Assembly: GCF_002291425.1 (NCBI RefSeq)
Contig: NZ_CP014136.1
Coordinates: forward strand, 434,001 to 498,000
From: Gibbsiella quercinecans
GTDB taxonomy: Bacteria; Pseudomonadota; Gammaproteobacteria; Enterobacterales; Enterobacteriaceae
Length of the DNA stretch: 64,000 bases
Direction of reading: 5' to 3'
The notes under the pieces were generated by a model. It searched no databases. It saw only the letters and a list, made by a program, of their open reading frames with translations, and was not told the origin of the DNA. Within the stretch, counting starts at the first letter, position 1. Every line of letters starts with the position of its first letter. Made by a program: the position numbers and the translations under genes. Below, one piece after another: positions 10,001 to 17,279 of the stretch.

Positions 10001-10175
10001 CCGCCGGCCCCACCGGAGTGTCGCAGGATTCGCCAAACACCCCCATTTGCCGAGTGGGGTTACGACGATAAAACTGGCTCTCCGGGATGCCAAAAATAGA
10101 GCGATGTTGCTGGTATTCAGAAAACATTCTCTTCAGTAATTGCTCAAACGGAATGGGACGCATGACATCAGCCAC
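7068..10175 (-). CDS. ygfK: YgfK, putative selenate reductase / Fe-S flavoprotein oxidoreductase
   Basis: 1035 aa, typical for YgfK. A dihydropyrimidine/dihydroorotate dehydrogenase-like N-terminal half (about 1-440, including TPVGPAAGPHTQLAQN) is followed by a Cys-rich Fe-S segment (CYVAPCVSACAIHQ, about 460). Next comes a glutamate-synthase-small-subunit-like flavoprotein core with FAD motif GAGPAGLAAGYFLA (about 560) and NAD(P) motif GAGNTAMDCA (about 688). Two C-terminal 4Fe-4S motifs follow (CLSCNYVCAKCVDVCP about 900, CNECGNCAQFCP about 945). It is named for a selenate phenotype in E. coli, but its clustering with ssnA, hyuA and dpaL points to reductive purine catabolism. A sigma-54-like promoter lies about 255 bp upstream, with a repeat element in the leader. 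Confidence 0.93.
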   Translation of the reverse strand: MADVMRPIPFEQLLKRMFSEYQQHRSIFGIPESQFYRRNPTRQMGVFGESCDTPVGPAAGPHTQLAQNIITAWLTGGSFIELKTVQIMDRLALDKPCIDAQDEGFNTEWSTELTLVKAADEYLKAWFALWLLEYLFAPRSTEQGRSFIFNMSVGYDLKGIQQAPMQTFIASMMDAADLPAFQRYRQTLACWIASVDTLRDIVPQANLAALATLPERIPSRLVTGVTLSTMHGCPPDEIEAICRYMLEEKKLHTFVKLNPTLLGYARVREILDCCGFDYIQLKEDAFLHDLPLERALTMLERLLTLARQQGLAFGVKLTNTLGAGNHKQRLPGDEMYMSGRALFPISINVAAVLSRHFQGKLPISYSGGASQLNIRAIHETGIHPITMATDLLKPGGYLRLAACAHELESSAGWGMTAVDVARLEALAQTALTAEYHQKSWKLEATIEAGGTLPTSDCYVAPCVSACAIHQDIPEYLRLAGAGRYTDALELIYQRNALPAITGHICDHQCQSNCTRLDYDSALNIREIKRIALEKGWEGYRRRWYKPTGSGSRHPVAVIGAGPAGLAAGYFLARAGHSVTLFEREQSAGGVVRHVVPQFRIPAEKIQHDIDFVAQHGVRFEYGCDSGLTVDELHRRGYRYVCVGTGAYRSRDVALDGDNHAVWPSFQFLRRFNRAEPLTLGRSVGVVGAGNTAMDCARAALRVPGVEQVTILYRRGEKDMPAWREEVAEARQAGVAFLFWVNPERFDADGALTLRIMQPGEPDAQGRARPLATECTKTFHLDTLISAVGEEPDYEALAQMGIPLAANGVPGVDNKTQETERENVFLIGDVQSGPASIVAAIGAARRATDAILRRENIHDSHAAKRWLNTDPMDIYRRKGAIEIQLVSSDEQDAFVQQEAKRCLSCNYVCAKCVDVCPNRANVSLAVPGFRDRFQTLHIDAYCNECGNCAQFCPWDGKPYRDKVTIFNLPQDFAASSNPGFLLDEDGVLVRHEQQIYHLAIDLHGIIASAPPELADMCRIISTVYQHHHYLLGAVEE

Positions 10176-10235
10176 ATTACTCTCCTTTATTTATTTGTTA
10201 TTTTTTTGAAAATTAAATGATACTGAGACAACGTT

Positions 10236-10355
10236 TTATACCCAAAATAATTCGAGTTGCAGGACAAAAACGCAAAATCGTTTTTGAACAGCACTAGCGC
10301 TGGCCCCGAAGGGGTGAAGCCAACACACCTGCAACTTGAAGTATGAAGGGGATAG
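10236..10355. repeat. Enterobacterial palindromic repeat (MITE-like)
   Basis: Imperfect inverted arms, ATAATTCGAGTTGCAGG on the left (10248-10264) and CCTGCAACTTGAAGTAT on the right (10328-10344), flank a roughly 65-bp core that itself contains hairpins (GGCCCCGAAGGGG). The arms continue into A/T-rich and C-rich ends (ATACCC / GGGGATAG). I associate such elements with Serratia, Yersinia and Pectobacterium genomes. It sits in the untranslated leader of ygfK-ssnA. A truncated relative lies at 34040-34072. Confidence 0.7.
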
Positions 10356-10429
10356 GTTGGCGATATCGCCACAATGCGGGCACTATCGCCAATGGTTATT
10401 TTTCCTCACACTCTTTGTCTTTAAATAAA

Positions 10430-10445
10430 AGCAATATGCAGGCCA
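10430..10445 (-). promoter_or_regulatory. Sigma-54 (-24/-12) promoter for ygfK-ssnA
   Basis: Read on the minus strand: TGGCCTGCATATTGCT. It matches TGGCNN-N5-TTGCW with the obligatory 12-bp spacing between the GG and GC doublets. It faces ygfK, and the palindromic activator site at 10584 lies about 140 bp upstream, a usual enhancer distance. Confidence 0.6.
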
Positions 10446-10583
10446 GAAATGGGGAGCCGGTAGAAGAAGCCTGGCAATAGCGCGCTATAGCGGCTTCTTT
10501 CGACCAGACGAAATAATTATGATGATGGTAGCGGCCCATTGTTATTTGGTTCAGGGCCGTGTTTTTGCAAATTAATAATCGTG

Positions 10584-10600
10584 TTTCTCATTTTGAGAAA
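10584..10600. promoter_or_regulatory. Palindromic activator (enhancer) site shared by ygfK and xdhC
   Basis: TTTCTCA-TTT-TGAGAAA is a perfect 7-bp palindrome between the two divergent -24/-12-like promoters. The same core, TTCTCA-N3-TGAGAA, recurs at 14374 beside the sigma-54 activator gene. I infer it is that activator's binding site. Confidence 0.6.
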
Positions 10601-10660
10601 ATAATGCGTGTATTTCCGTTATACCACCGCTTCATTTGCTCTGCGCGGCATGCAATATGC

Positions 10661-10676
10661 AGGCACAAAATTTGCA
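10661..10676 (+). promoter_or_regulatory. Sigma-54 (-24/-12) promoter for xdhC
   Basis: AGGCACAAAATTTGCA fits TGGCAC-N5-TTGCW except for the first base, with correct 12-bp GG-to-GC spacing. The predicted start (about 10687) gives a leader of about 30 nt to the ATG at 10718. The palindrome at 10584 lies about 60 bp upstream. Confidence 0.65.
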
Positions 10677-10717
10677 TTCTCCCATTATTACTCTTTTTTA
10701 TTTACGCGAGGTACGGA

Positions 10718-11527
10718 ATGGGACTTTTTACTCAGGCAGCGGAGTTGGAAAAAAACAACCGGGCTTTTGCGTTTATCCAGATTGTCGAAAGCCGGGGTTC
10801 AACACCCCGCCATAACGCCAGTATGCTGGTCGATGAGGACGGCAACAGCATGGGAACCATTGGCGGAGGTATGATGGAACGATTGGTACTGGAACAGGCT
10901 AAAGAAGCCTTGGCGCAAGGAGAGTCCCGCGTGTTCTGTGGGCGCATGGCGCGCCAGGGGGAAGGTGCGGTAGGTTCAGATTGCGGCGGGGCCATGAAGG
11001 TACATATCGCGGTGCAGCCGCGCCGCCCACAACTGGTGCTGCTCGGCGCGGGCCACGTTAACCGAGCCATCGCCGTGGTTGCCGCACCGCTGAACTTCGA
11101 AATTACGCTGGTTGATACCTGGCCGGAAAATCTGGGCCACCCTGACCTCCCCGCCGCCAGCCGCAAGCTGCTTGCAGAGAGTTTTACTGTCGGTATTCAA
11201 CAGTTGACGCTGGACGAACATAGCTATGTCGTCATCGCCACTAACCACCAGGACAAAGAGGCGCTGGAGCGCACCATTGGCAGCCCGGTGCGCTATCTGG
11301 GGTTGCTGGCCAGCCGACGCAAAATCCAAACCTTCCGAGCCGAACTGGAAAAAAACGGTGTTGATGCCGCTGCTATTGCTGCGCTGCGTTCCCCCATCGG
11401 ACTGGATATCGGGGCAGAGACGCCGGAAGAGATCGCCATCAGCGTGCTGGCGGAGATCCTCCAGGTGAAAAACGGCGCCAGTGCGGCATCACTCCAATCC
11501 GATCTGGTAGCGGCAGTATCAGAATAG
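10718..11527 (+). CDS. xdhC: XdhC-family molybdenum cofactor insertion/sulfuration chaperone
   Basis: 269 aa. The N-terminal XdhC/CoxI domain shows FIQIVESRGSTPRHN and MGTIGGGMMER, and the C-terminal Rossmann domain starts LVLLGAGHVNRAIA and includes SYVVIATNHQDKEAL. XdhC proteins bind Moco, help sulfurate it and insert it into XdhB-type subunits. I chose ATG 10718 because GAGG lies 8 nt upstream; the frame is open from further upstream without a ribosome site. It is divergent from ygfK under a shared control region, and its 3' end overlaps that of convergent hyuA by 9 bp. It presumably serves one or both molybdenum hydroxylases here. Confidence 0.9.
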   Translation: MGLFTQAAELEKNNRAFAFIQIVESRGSTPRHNASMLVDEDGNSMGTIGGGMMERLVLEQAKEALAQGESRVFCGRMARQGEGAVGSDCGGAMKVHIAVQPRRPQLVLLGAGHVNRAIAVVAAPLNFEITLVDTWPENLGHPDLPAASRKLLAESFTVGIQQLTLDEHSYVVIATNHQDKEALERTIGSPVRYLGLLASRRKIQTFRAELEKNGVDAAAIAALRSPIGLDIGAETPEEIAISVLAEILQVKNGASAASLQSDLVAAVSE

Positions 11528-12916
11528 CCCGTCGATAGGCGCGCTAAAGGGCTCACGCCGCAAAAAGCGCCCATGGCCAGGGTGGCCGATGAACGCGCCA
11601 TCCCGCCAAACGATCTCGCCCCGGCTGAGGGTCATAACAGGCCAGCCGTGGCACGCCATTCCTTCATAGGGAGAGTAGTCGCCGTTATCGTGCATTTCCT
11701 CATGGCGAAGCGTGACGTGACGCGTGGGATCGAACAACACCAGATCGGCATCAGCACCGGGCATCAGGTTGCCTTTCTGCGGCCACAGACCAAACAGCTG
11801 CGCGGGGCGGGCACTGGTCAGCATGACAAACTGCTCCGGGCTGATGCGCCCAGCCATTACGCCGCTAGAGTAAAGCAGCGCCAGACGGTTTTCTACACCC
11901 GGCAGCCCATTGGGGCAACAGCTAAAATCCCCGCCGGAGAGCGCTTGGCGTTGGCGCAAAGAAAAATTGCAGTGATCGGTCGCCAACGTCGAGATACTGC
12001 CGTCAACCAACCCTTGCCACAACGCCGCTTGTTCCTCCTGCCGGCGCAACGGCGGGCTGAGAATATACTTCAACCCGTCTGGCTCGCGGTAACGGCTGTC
12101 GTCCAGCAGCAAGTATTGCGGGCAGGTTTCAGCCCACACCGGCTGACCATTGCGCTGCGCCAGCCGGATATAATCCAGCCCCAGGCCATTAGATAGGTGA
12201 ACGATATACAGCGGCGCGCTGTCTGCCAACGCCGCCAGGTTGATCATGCGCGCGATCGCCTCCGCCTCGCAAGCTACCGGTCGGCTCAAGGCATGATAGT
12301 GAGGGGCGGTATTACCCTGCCGCAGAAAAGCATCGCGACGTAACCGAATCGCCGCATCATTCTCCGGATGCACCGTGGTTAACGCCCCAATCTGGCGCAG
12401 CCTCTGTAATACCTGTAATACCGCTGTGTCATCCAGTTTGTACTGGTAAGTCAGGTAGAGTTTGAAGCTGCTGATCCCCTCCTGCTCCACCATGGCGGCC
12501 ATTTCATCCAGAATAGCGTCGTCTACATGCTGCACCACGCCGTGGAAACTGTAATCGATAACCGCCTGGCCGTCGGCATAGGCATGATAACGCGCCAGTT
12601 GATGATGCAAATTACACCCTGCCGGGCCAAAGCCCATATGATCGACAATGGTGGTAGTGCCGCCGCACGCCGCTGCACGGGTACCGGTAAAAAAATCGTC
12701 GCAGCTGCGGCCGATCCCCACATCAATGTTGAAATGGGTATGCACATCGATGCCTCCAGGCATCACCTGATACCCGGAGGCATCAATCACCTCCATCTCC
12801 GGCGTGATGGTAATATTGTGTCCGCGCTGCGCGATCCGCCCACGTTCAATCAGCAAATCCTCATCATATTGCCCCTGATGATCAACCAACGTACCGCCCT
12901 TAAGTAAACGCGTCAT
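11519..12916 (-). CDS. hyuA: Hydantoinase / dihydropyrimidinase HyuA
   Basis: 465 aa, close to E. coli HyuA (461 aa). This cyclic-amidohydrolase TIM barrel has metal ligands His59 and His61 (DVHTHF), the carboxylated lysine Lys152 (SSFKLYL) and the C-terminal ligand region ATDHCNF. It hydrolyses hydantoin or dihydropyrimidine rings to N-carbamoyl (ureido) acids. I chose ATG 12916 on the GGAGAG 6-7 nt upstream; the longer frame to 13006 would overlap dpaL. The gene follows dpaL by 28 bp in the same operon. The N-carbamoylases encoded at 20519 and 21503 are the expected next step. Confidence 0.92.
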   Translation of the reverse strand: MTRLLKGGTLVDHQGQYDEDLLIERGRIAQRGHNITITPEMEVIDASGYQVMPGGIDVHTHFNIDVGIGRSCDDFFTGTRAAACGGTTTIVDHMGFGPAGCNLHHQLARYHAYADGQAVIDYSFHGVVQHVDDAILDEMAAMVEQEGISSFKLYLTYQYKLDDTAVLQVLQRLRQIGALTTVHPENDAAIRLRRDAFLRQGNTAPHYHALSRPVACEAEAIARMINLAALADSAPLYIVHLSNGLGLDYIRLAQRNGQPVWAETCPQYLLLDDSRYREPDGLKYILSPPLRRQEEQAALWQGLVDGSISTLATDHCNFSLRQRQALSGGDFSCCPNGLPGVENRLALLYSSGVMAGRISPEQFVMLTSARPAQLFGLWPQKGNLMPGADADLVLFDPTRHVTLRHEEMHDNGDYSPYEGMACHGWPVMTLSRGEIVWRDGAFIGHPGHGRFLRREPFSAPIDGLF

Positions 12917-12944
12917 AAGGCTCTCCATCTGCAACAGGGGATAG

Positions 12945-14141
12945 TTAACGCATCTGCGGGATGCCTTCCCACACCACTTCCCGATAGTGCTGGCGATCGG
13001 TATCACCTTCAGAACTGACTATTAGCACGCAGGAAGCGGCATCCAGCCCCAGTTGAGCCATCAGAGCCTTGCGCCGGGGGCTGTGCAATATCGCCGCCAG
13101 CACCCCCATGCCGATCGCGCCTGACTCGCCGGAAACAATGCGTGCGTCCTGCCCTAATGGATTGCCCAGGACACGCATACCGAGCGCCGTCACGCTGTCT
13201 TCGCAGGAAATAAACTGGCGGGAACAGTCACGCAGGCGTGGCCAACCCAATGGATTAGGTTCACCACAGGCCAGCCCCACCATCATGGTGTCCATAGCGC
13301 CGCCCACGGCAACAATCTCCCCTTGCTGTGCGGAGCGAAACAAGCAATCGGCACGATCCGGCTCAACAATAACCGCGTGTAACGGCGCCGCACCGTAACT
13401 GTTGACCAGATAGTCCAACACCCCCGCCGCCATCGCGCCAACACCGGCCTGCAGGAAAACATGTGTCGGCGTTGGCCAATGATGCTCAGCTATCTGTTCT
13501 ACTGCCTCCACCGCCAGCGTCGCATATCCTTGCATAATCCAGGCGGGGATCTTTTCGTAACCCGGCCAGGCGGTGTCCTGTACCACCGTCCACCCATTTT
13601 CCTGTGCAGTTTGCATGGTCAGGCGCACGGTATCATCGTAGTTCATGTCGGTGACGATGCACTCCGCCCCCAGCCGGGTGATGTGAGCCACCCGTTCGGC
13701 GGATGCGCCCTTCGGCATATAAACAACCGCCTGTTGCCCAAGCGCCTTGGCGGCCCAGGCTATCCCGCGGCCGTGGTTGCCGTCCGTGGTGGTGGCAAAG
13801 GTGATACGTTCCGGCAGCGCGCTACGGCCTTGCTCAAAGGTAAAATCCTCCAGCGCCAAGTGGTATTTTTCGCATACGCAACGGGCAATGGCATAAGCGC
13901 CCCCGAGGATTTTGAACGCGTTCAGCCCGAAACGCTGAGATTCATCTTTCACCAACACACGTCCCACCCCCAGTTCAGCGGCAAACGCCGCCAGTGAGTA
14001 CAGCGGCGTGGGGCAGTAGCCCGGCATCCGCTGATGAAAGGCGCGCGCTTGTTCCGCCTGCTCCCGGCTGAATAAGGCATTCCCTTGTGGGGTAAAGTGA
14101 GCGTTATCGGCAATTTGCATCCGTAGTGAAAATGTTGACAT
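12945..14141 (-). CDS. dpaL: Diaminopropionate ammonia-lyase
   Basis: 398 aa, identical in length to E. coli DpaL (YgeX). This fold-type II PLP enzyme has Schiff-base Lys77 (GLNAFKILGG) and acid/base Asp120 (TTDGNHGRG). It cleaves 2,3-diaminopropionate to pyruvate and two ammonia. It is the first gene of a dpaL-hyuA operon divergent from the sigma-54 activator gene, with a -24/-12-like promoter about 45 bp upstream. In E. coli ygeX also neighbours hyuA. Here ygeW and ygeY are missing between them. Confidence 0.95.
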   Translation of the reverse strand: MSTFSLRMQIADNAHFTPQGNALFSREQAEQARAFHQRMPGYCPTPLYSLAAFAAELGVGRVLVKDESQRFGLNAFKILGGAYAIARCVCEKYHLALEDFTFEQGRSALPERITFATTTDGNHGRGIAWAAKALGQQAVVYMPKGASAERVAHITRLGAECIVTDMNYDDTVRLTMQTAQENGWTVVQDTAWPGYEKIPAWIMQGYATLAVEAVEQIAEHHWPTPTHVFLQAGVGAMAAGVLDYLVNSYGAAPLHAVIVEPDRADCLFRSAQQGEIVAVGGAMDTMMVGLACGEPNPLGWPRLRDCSRQFISCEDSVTALGMRVLGNPLGQDARIVSGESGAIGMGVLAAILHSPRRKALMAQLGLDAASCVLIVSSEGDTDRQHYREVVWEGIPQMR

Positions 14142-14186
14142 GTCGGCATCCTGATGACGTTGATGGAATTATTCATCTTCGATGGG

Positions 14187-14202
14187 TTCAATATCTGTGC
14201 CA
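14187..14202 (-). promoter_or_regulatory. Candidate sigma-54 promoter for dpaL-hyuA
   Basis: Minus-strand TGGCACAGATATTGAA matches TGGCAC-N5-TTGCW at all positions except the C of the -12 GC. It lies 46 bp upstream of the dpaL start and about 170 bp from the palindromic site at 14374. The imperfect -12 lowers confidence. Confidence 0.5.
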
Positions 14203-14373
14203 ATTTGTAGTTGCAGCAGAAACAGCAATGTCGAATAATCAAAAACAGGGGGAAAATGAGACATCACACCCCATTGCGTGGCCGCTCACGGCGTCGTTCC
14301 CCAGCATTTCCAGCATTGGCTGGCGCCATTCCCCCATCACGCCTCGTTGCGACAGGCGAAGAGATGATGCACA

Positions 14374-14388
14374 TTCTCAAAATGAGAA
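14374..14388. promoter_or_regulatory. Palindromic activator site between dpaL and the sigma-54 regulator
   Basis: TTCTCA-AAA-TGAGAA is a perfect 6-bp palindrome sharing both arms with the site at 10584. It sits 64 bp before the regulator ATG and about 170 bp upstream of the dpaL promoter, suited to activating dpaL and perhaps autoregulation. Confidence 0.6.
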
Positions 14389-14451
14389 ACTGCCGCGCAG
14401 CGTTGTCCTTGACGGCAGATCCCGACTTCACCAGGTACAAGAGCGTAGCCT

Positions 14452-16215
14452 ATGACGAGCCAGACCCTGTCTCTGATGCACATCCAGCCCACTATCCGGC
14501 ATTTCACACAGATGCTCAGTCAGGTATTGCGGCTTGAAGTCGAAATCGTCGATAACCAGTTGCTACGCGTCGCGGGAAGTGGCCCATATCGTTCCCACAT
14601 CGGCCGTCAGTCGGATAATACCCGCCTATTGCAATACGTTATTGATAACAAGAAAGAGAAAGTGGTCATTCATTCGCAGCACGATCCTATCTGCCAAAGC
14701 TGCGGTCAATATGGCCACTGCGGCGAACTGGCCTTTCTCGGTCTGCCGGTGATGCATGAAGGCACCTGCTTAGGCGTAATCAGCCTTGCGGCGATCAACC
14801 CGGAACAGCAACAGCGGTTACAAGAAAATATCGCTGTTTTCTCCGATTATGTGCGGCATATTTCCTCGTTGTTGATGGCTAACCTGACGAAAAATCCCAC
14901 GGCCAACGATGATATGGATGTTTTGTTCACCACGCTTATCAACAGCATGGATCAGGGCATTCTGGTGCTTGATGAGCATGGCATCATTACCTTTGCCAAT
15001 CAGAATGCGCTGAGGCTGCTCAACACGCGTTGGGAGACGCTTGCCCAAACGCCGGTAACCATCCGCCCGTTAGTCGCCAGTAAAGACTTTGCCAACGGCA
15101 ATGCCCAACACGTGATTTCCTTCGCGGCCCGGCAGGAAGTGGTGATCGGGCAGCACCATAATGGCAAAAACCGGCAGTTGTTTCTGTTTGCCTTCCATCA
15201 ATCCGAACGCCCAGCGCCGGTCGAAAAGGCGGACAGCACCCCCCATATTGGCCAGTTTATTGGCAATGCGCCCGCGGTTCAGGCGTTAAAGCAGCTCATC
15301 GCCCGCTTTGCCGACAGCCCCTCTAGCATCATGATCACCGGGGAGAGCGGCAGCGGTAAAGAGGTACTGGCACGTGCCATCCATCAGATGGGACGGCGCA
15401 ACGCGCATCCGTTTATTGCCATTAACTGTGCAGCGATCCCAGAACACCTGCTTGAGAGCGAACTGTTCGGCTATGTCAAAGGCGCATTCACCGGCGCCGC
15501 CCCCAACGGCAAGGCAGGGCTGATTCAGTCTGCACATCGTGGCACGCTCTTCCTTGATGAAATTGGCGATATGCCGCTGGCGTTGCAGGCCAAGCTACTG
15601 CGGGTTCTGGAAACGCGCGAGGTTATGCCGCTGGGGGCCAGTAAGCCGGTAGCGGTGGATATTCGGATCGTTTCCGCTACCCATCAAAATTTGGCGCAAG
15701 CGCTCAAAGACGGAACGTTCCGTGAAGATCTTTACTATCGTCTTAAGGTGATTCCGGTGGAGATCCCGCCGTTGCGCGAACGCACTGCGGATATCGAACT
15801 GCTGGTGCACCATTTTCTCAACCTGCATACCCGGCGCATTGGCAGCACCTACCCTGGCGTTAGCCGGGAAGTCATGGCATTGCTGCGCCATTACCGCTGG
15901 CCGGGCAATGTGCGCGAATTGAGTAATCTGGTGGAGTACCTGGTGAATATCGTGCCCGACGGCGAGGTGATTGATCCCACGCTGCTGCCGCCGCACTTCC
16001 ATAACACGGCGGCGGCAGTGCGGCCGGCGGCTGAAACCGCCGCCAGTGACGCCTCGCGCGCCGCGCCCCCCAGCCTGAAGCAATTGGAGCACCAACGTAT
16101 TGAAGAAGCATTGCGCCGTGGCATGAGCAAAACGCAACTGGCGCAAGAGCTGGATATCAGCGTTGCTACCCTATATCGAAAAATCAAAAAATACGAACTG
16201 CGCGATATTCACTAG
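14452..16215 (+). CDS. ygeV: YgeV-type sigma-54-dependent transcriptional activator
   Basis: 587 aa (E. coli YgeV is 592). A GAF-like N-terminal domain has a Cys cluster at about 84-93 (CQSCGQYGHC), followed by a PAS-like segment (MDQGILVLDEHGIITFANQ, about 165-185). The AAA+ domain has Walker A GESGSGKE (about 300), the sigma-54-contacting motif ESELFGYVKGAFTGA (about 340) and Walker B TLFLDEIGD (about 365). A C-terminal Fis-type HTH ends the protein (KTQLAQELDISVATLYRKIKKYE). The Cys cluster could bind a metal or Fe-S centre and sense redox or a Mo-linked signal; that is inference. It is the likely master activator of the purine/hydantoin locus through the TTCTCA-N3-TGAGAA sites. The ribosome site is weak (AGAG). 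Confidence 0.9.
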   Translation: MTSQTLSLMHIQPTIRHFTQMLSQVLRLEVEIVDNQLLRVAGSGPYRSHIGRQSDNTRLLQYVIDNKKEKVVIHSQHDPICQSCGQYGHCGELAFLGLPVMHEGTCLGVISLAAINPEQQQRLQENIAVFSDYVRHISSLLMANLTKNPTANDDMDVLFTTLINSMDQGILVLDEHGIITFANQNALRLLNTRWETLAQTPVTIRPLVASKDFANGNAQHVISFAARQEVVIGQHHNGKNRQLFLFAFHQSERPAPVEKADSTPHIGQFIGNAPAVQALKQLIARFADSPSSIMITGESGSGKEVLARAIHQMGRRNAHPFIAINCAAIPEHLLESELFGYVKGAFTGAAPNGKAGLIQSAHRGTLFLDEIGDMPLALQAKLLRVLETREVMPLGASKPVAVDIRIVSATHQNLAQALKDGTFREDLYYRLKVIPVEIPPLRERTADIELLVHHFLNLHTRRIGSTYPGVSREVMALLRHYRWPGNVRELSNLVEYLVNIVPDGEVIDPTLLPPHFHNTAAAVRPAAETAASDASRAAPPSLKQLEHQRIEEALRRGMSKTQLAQELDISVATLYRKIKKYELRDIH

Positions 16216-16228
16216 CCTGCTCAGTCGG

Positions 16229-16798
16229 CTAACGCCGGCGGAGCAACCGCTGGTACTGCTCCGGCGTATCCATATCCCAATGGATCGCGCCATCGGCCAC
16301 CGGCACCCGCCGCTGGCCGTGACGTGCGATAAGTACTTTCATCGACGTGTCGTTATCCGCTGCCAGTACTCGCCCGCGCATGGCGGGCGGCAACAGTACC
16401 GGGTGCCCCTTTCCTTGTGCGTATTCTGGGATCAGGCAGCGCGCATCGCGTTGTTGCCACAGCGTGCGGTACACCGCCCCGCTGACAGCGGGCATATCCC
16501 CCAACGCCAGAAAGAAATGTCCACCGCCAACGGCCTCTACGCCGCAGCGGATAGAAGAGAACATGCCTTCGGTAAAGCATTCATTATGGCGCAGCGTGAT
16601 GCGCGAATTATCGCCATAGCGCCAGTTCAGCTCCGCGCCGCGAAAGCCAGTGACCAGCACCACGCGATCGCAGAAAGATAACGCCGCTGCTAGCGCGCCG
16701 TCGAGCACCGTTCCCTCGCCCCACGGCAGCATCATTTTCCACTGCCCCATGCGGCTGGAAAGCCCCGCCGCCAGCATCAGACAAACCTTTGGTTTCAT
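16229..16798 (-). CDS. MocA/YgfJ-family molybdenum cofactor nucleotidyltransferase
   Basis: 189 aa (E. coli YgfJ 192, MocA 192). The MobA-like NTP-transferase domain begins LMLAAGLSSRMG (nucleotide-binding LxAGxSxRMG) and contains FFLALGDMPAVS with the metal-binding GDMP. MocA attaches CMP to Moco to give the MCD form used by some XdhC-chaperoned hydroxylases; YgfJ is its xdhD-linked paralogue. I chose ATG 16798 by homology start; the longer frame overlaps the Fe-S subunit gene. Last gene of the ten-gene operon, 19 bp after the Fe-S subunit, it probably matures the hydroxylase encoded just upstream. Confidence 0.85.
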   Translation of the reverse strand: MKPKVCLMLAAGLSSRMGQWKMMLPWGEGTVLDGALAAALSFCDRVVLVTGFRGAELNWRYGDNSRITLRHNECFTEGMFSSIRCGVEAVGGGHFFLALGDMPAVSGAVYRTLWQQRDARCLIPEYAQGKGHPVLLPPAMRGRVLAADNDTSMKVLIARHGQRRVPVADGAIHWDMDTPEQYQRLLRRR

Positions 16799-16817
16799 CT
16801 TGCCCGCTCCAGCGCGC

Positions 16818-17276
16818 TCACTGGGCCAACACCGCTTTAATCGAGGTGATAATCGGCTGGTAACCCGTGCAGCGGCACAGGTTGCCTTCCAGCGCCTCGC
16901 GGATCTGTTCGTCATTCGGCAACGGGTTGGTATCCAAAAGCGCTTTGGCGCTGATCAATACGCCGGGGGTGCAGAAGCCACACTGCACGCCGCCGTAGCG
17001 AATGAAGGCATTTTGCAGTTTAAGCCCCACAGGATCCTGATGTAGCGCTTCCACCGTGGTGATATCAGCGCCATCGCACTGAGCCACCAACAGCAGACAG
17101 GAACACACCGCACGGCCGTTCATGATGATCGAGCAGGCACCACATTCCCCGACGGAACACCCCTCCTTGGTGCCGGTCAAACGACGTACTTCGCGCAGAT
17201 AATCCAGCAAACGGACATTGTCATCAACGCTGGCCTGCACCCGGATACCATTAATCTTCATTTCTACATCAATCAT
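16818..17276 (-). CDS. Molybdenum hydroxylase [2Fe-2S] subunit
   Basis: 152 aa, with two [2Fe-2S] domains: plant-type [12 protein letters not shown] (about 40-51) and C-terminal CGFCTPG plus CRCTGYQPI. This is the size of the stand-alone Fe-S subunit of E. coli XdhABC (there called XdhC). It lies 3 bp downstream of the fused Mo/FAD subunit gene and relays electrons from Mo to FAD. In E. coli XdhD the equivalent domain is fused to the Mo subunit, so partners are arranged differently here. Confidence 0.93.
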   Translation of the reverse strand: MIDVEMKINGIRVQASVDDNVRLLDYLREVRRLTGTKEGCSVGECGACSIIMNGRAVCSCLLLVAQCDGADITTVEALHQDPVGLKLQNAFIRYGGVQCGFCTPGVLISAKALLDTNPLPNDEQIREALEGNLCRCTGYQPIITSIKAVLAQ

Positions 17277-17279
17277 CTG

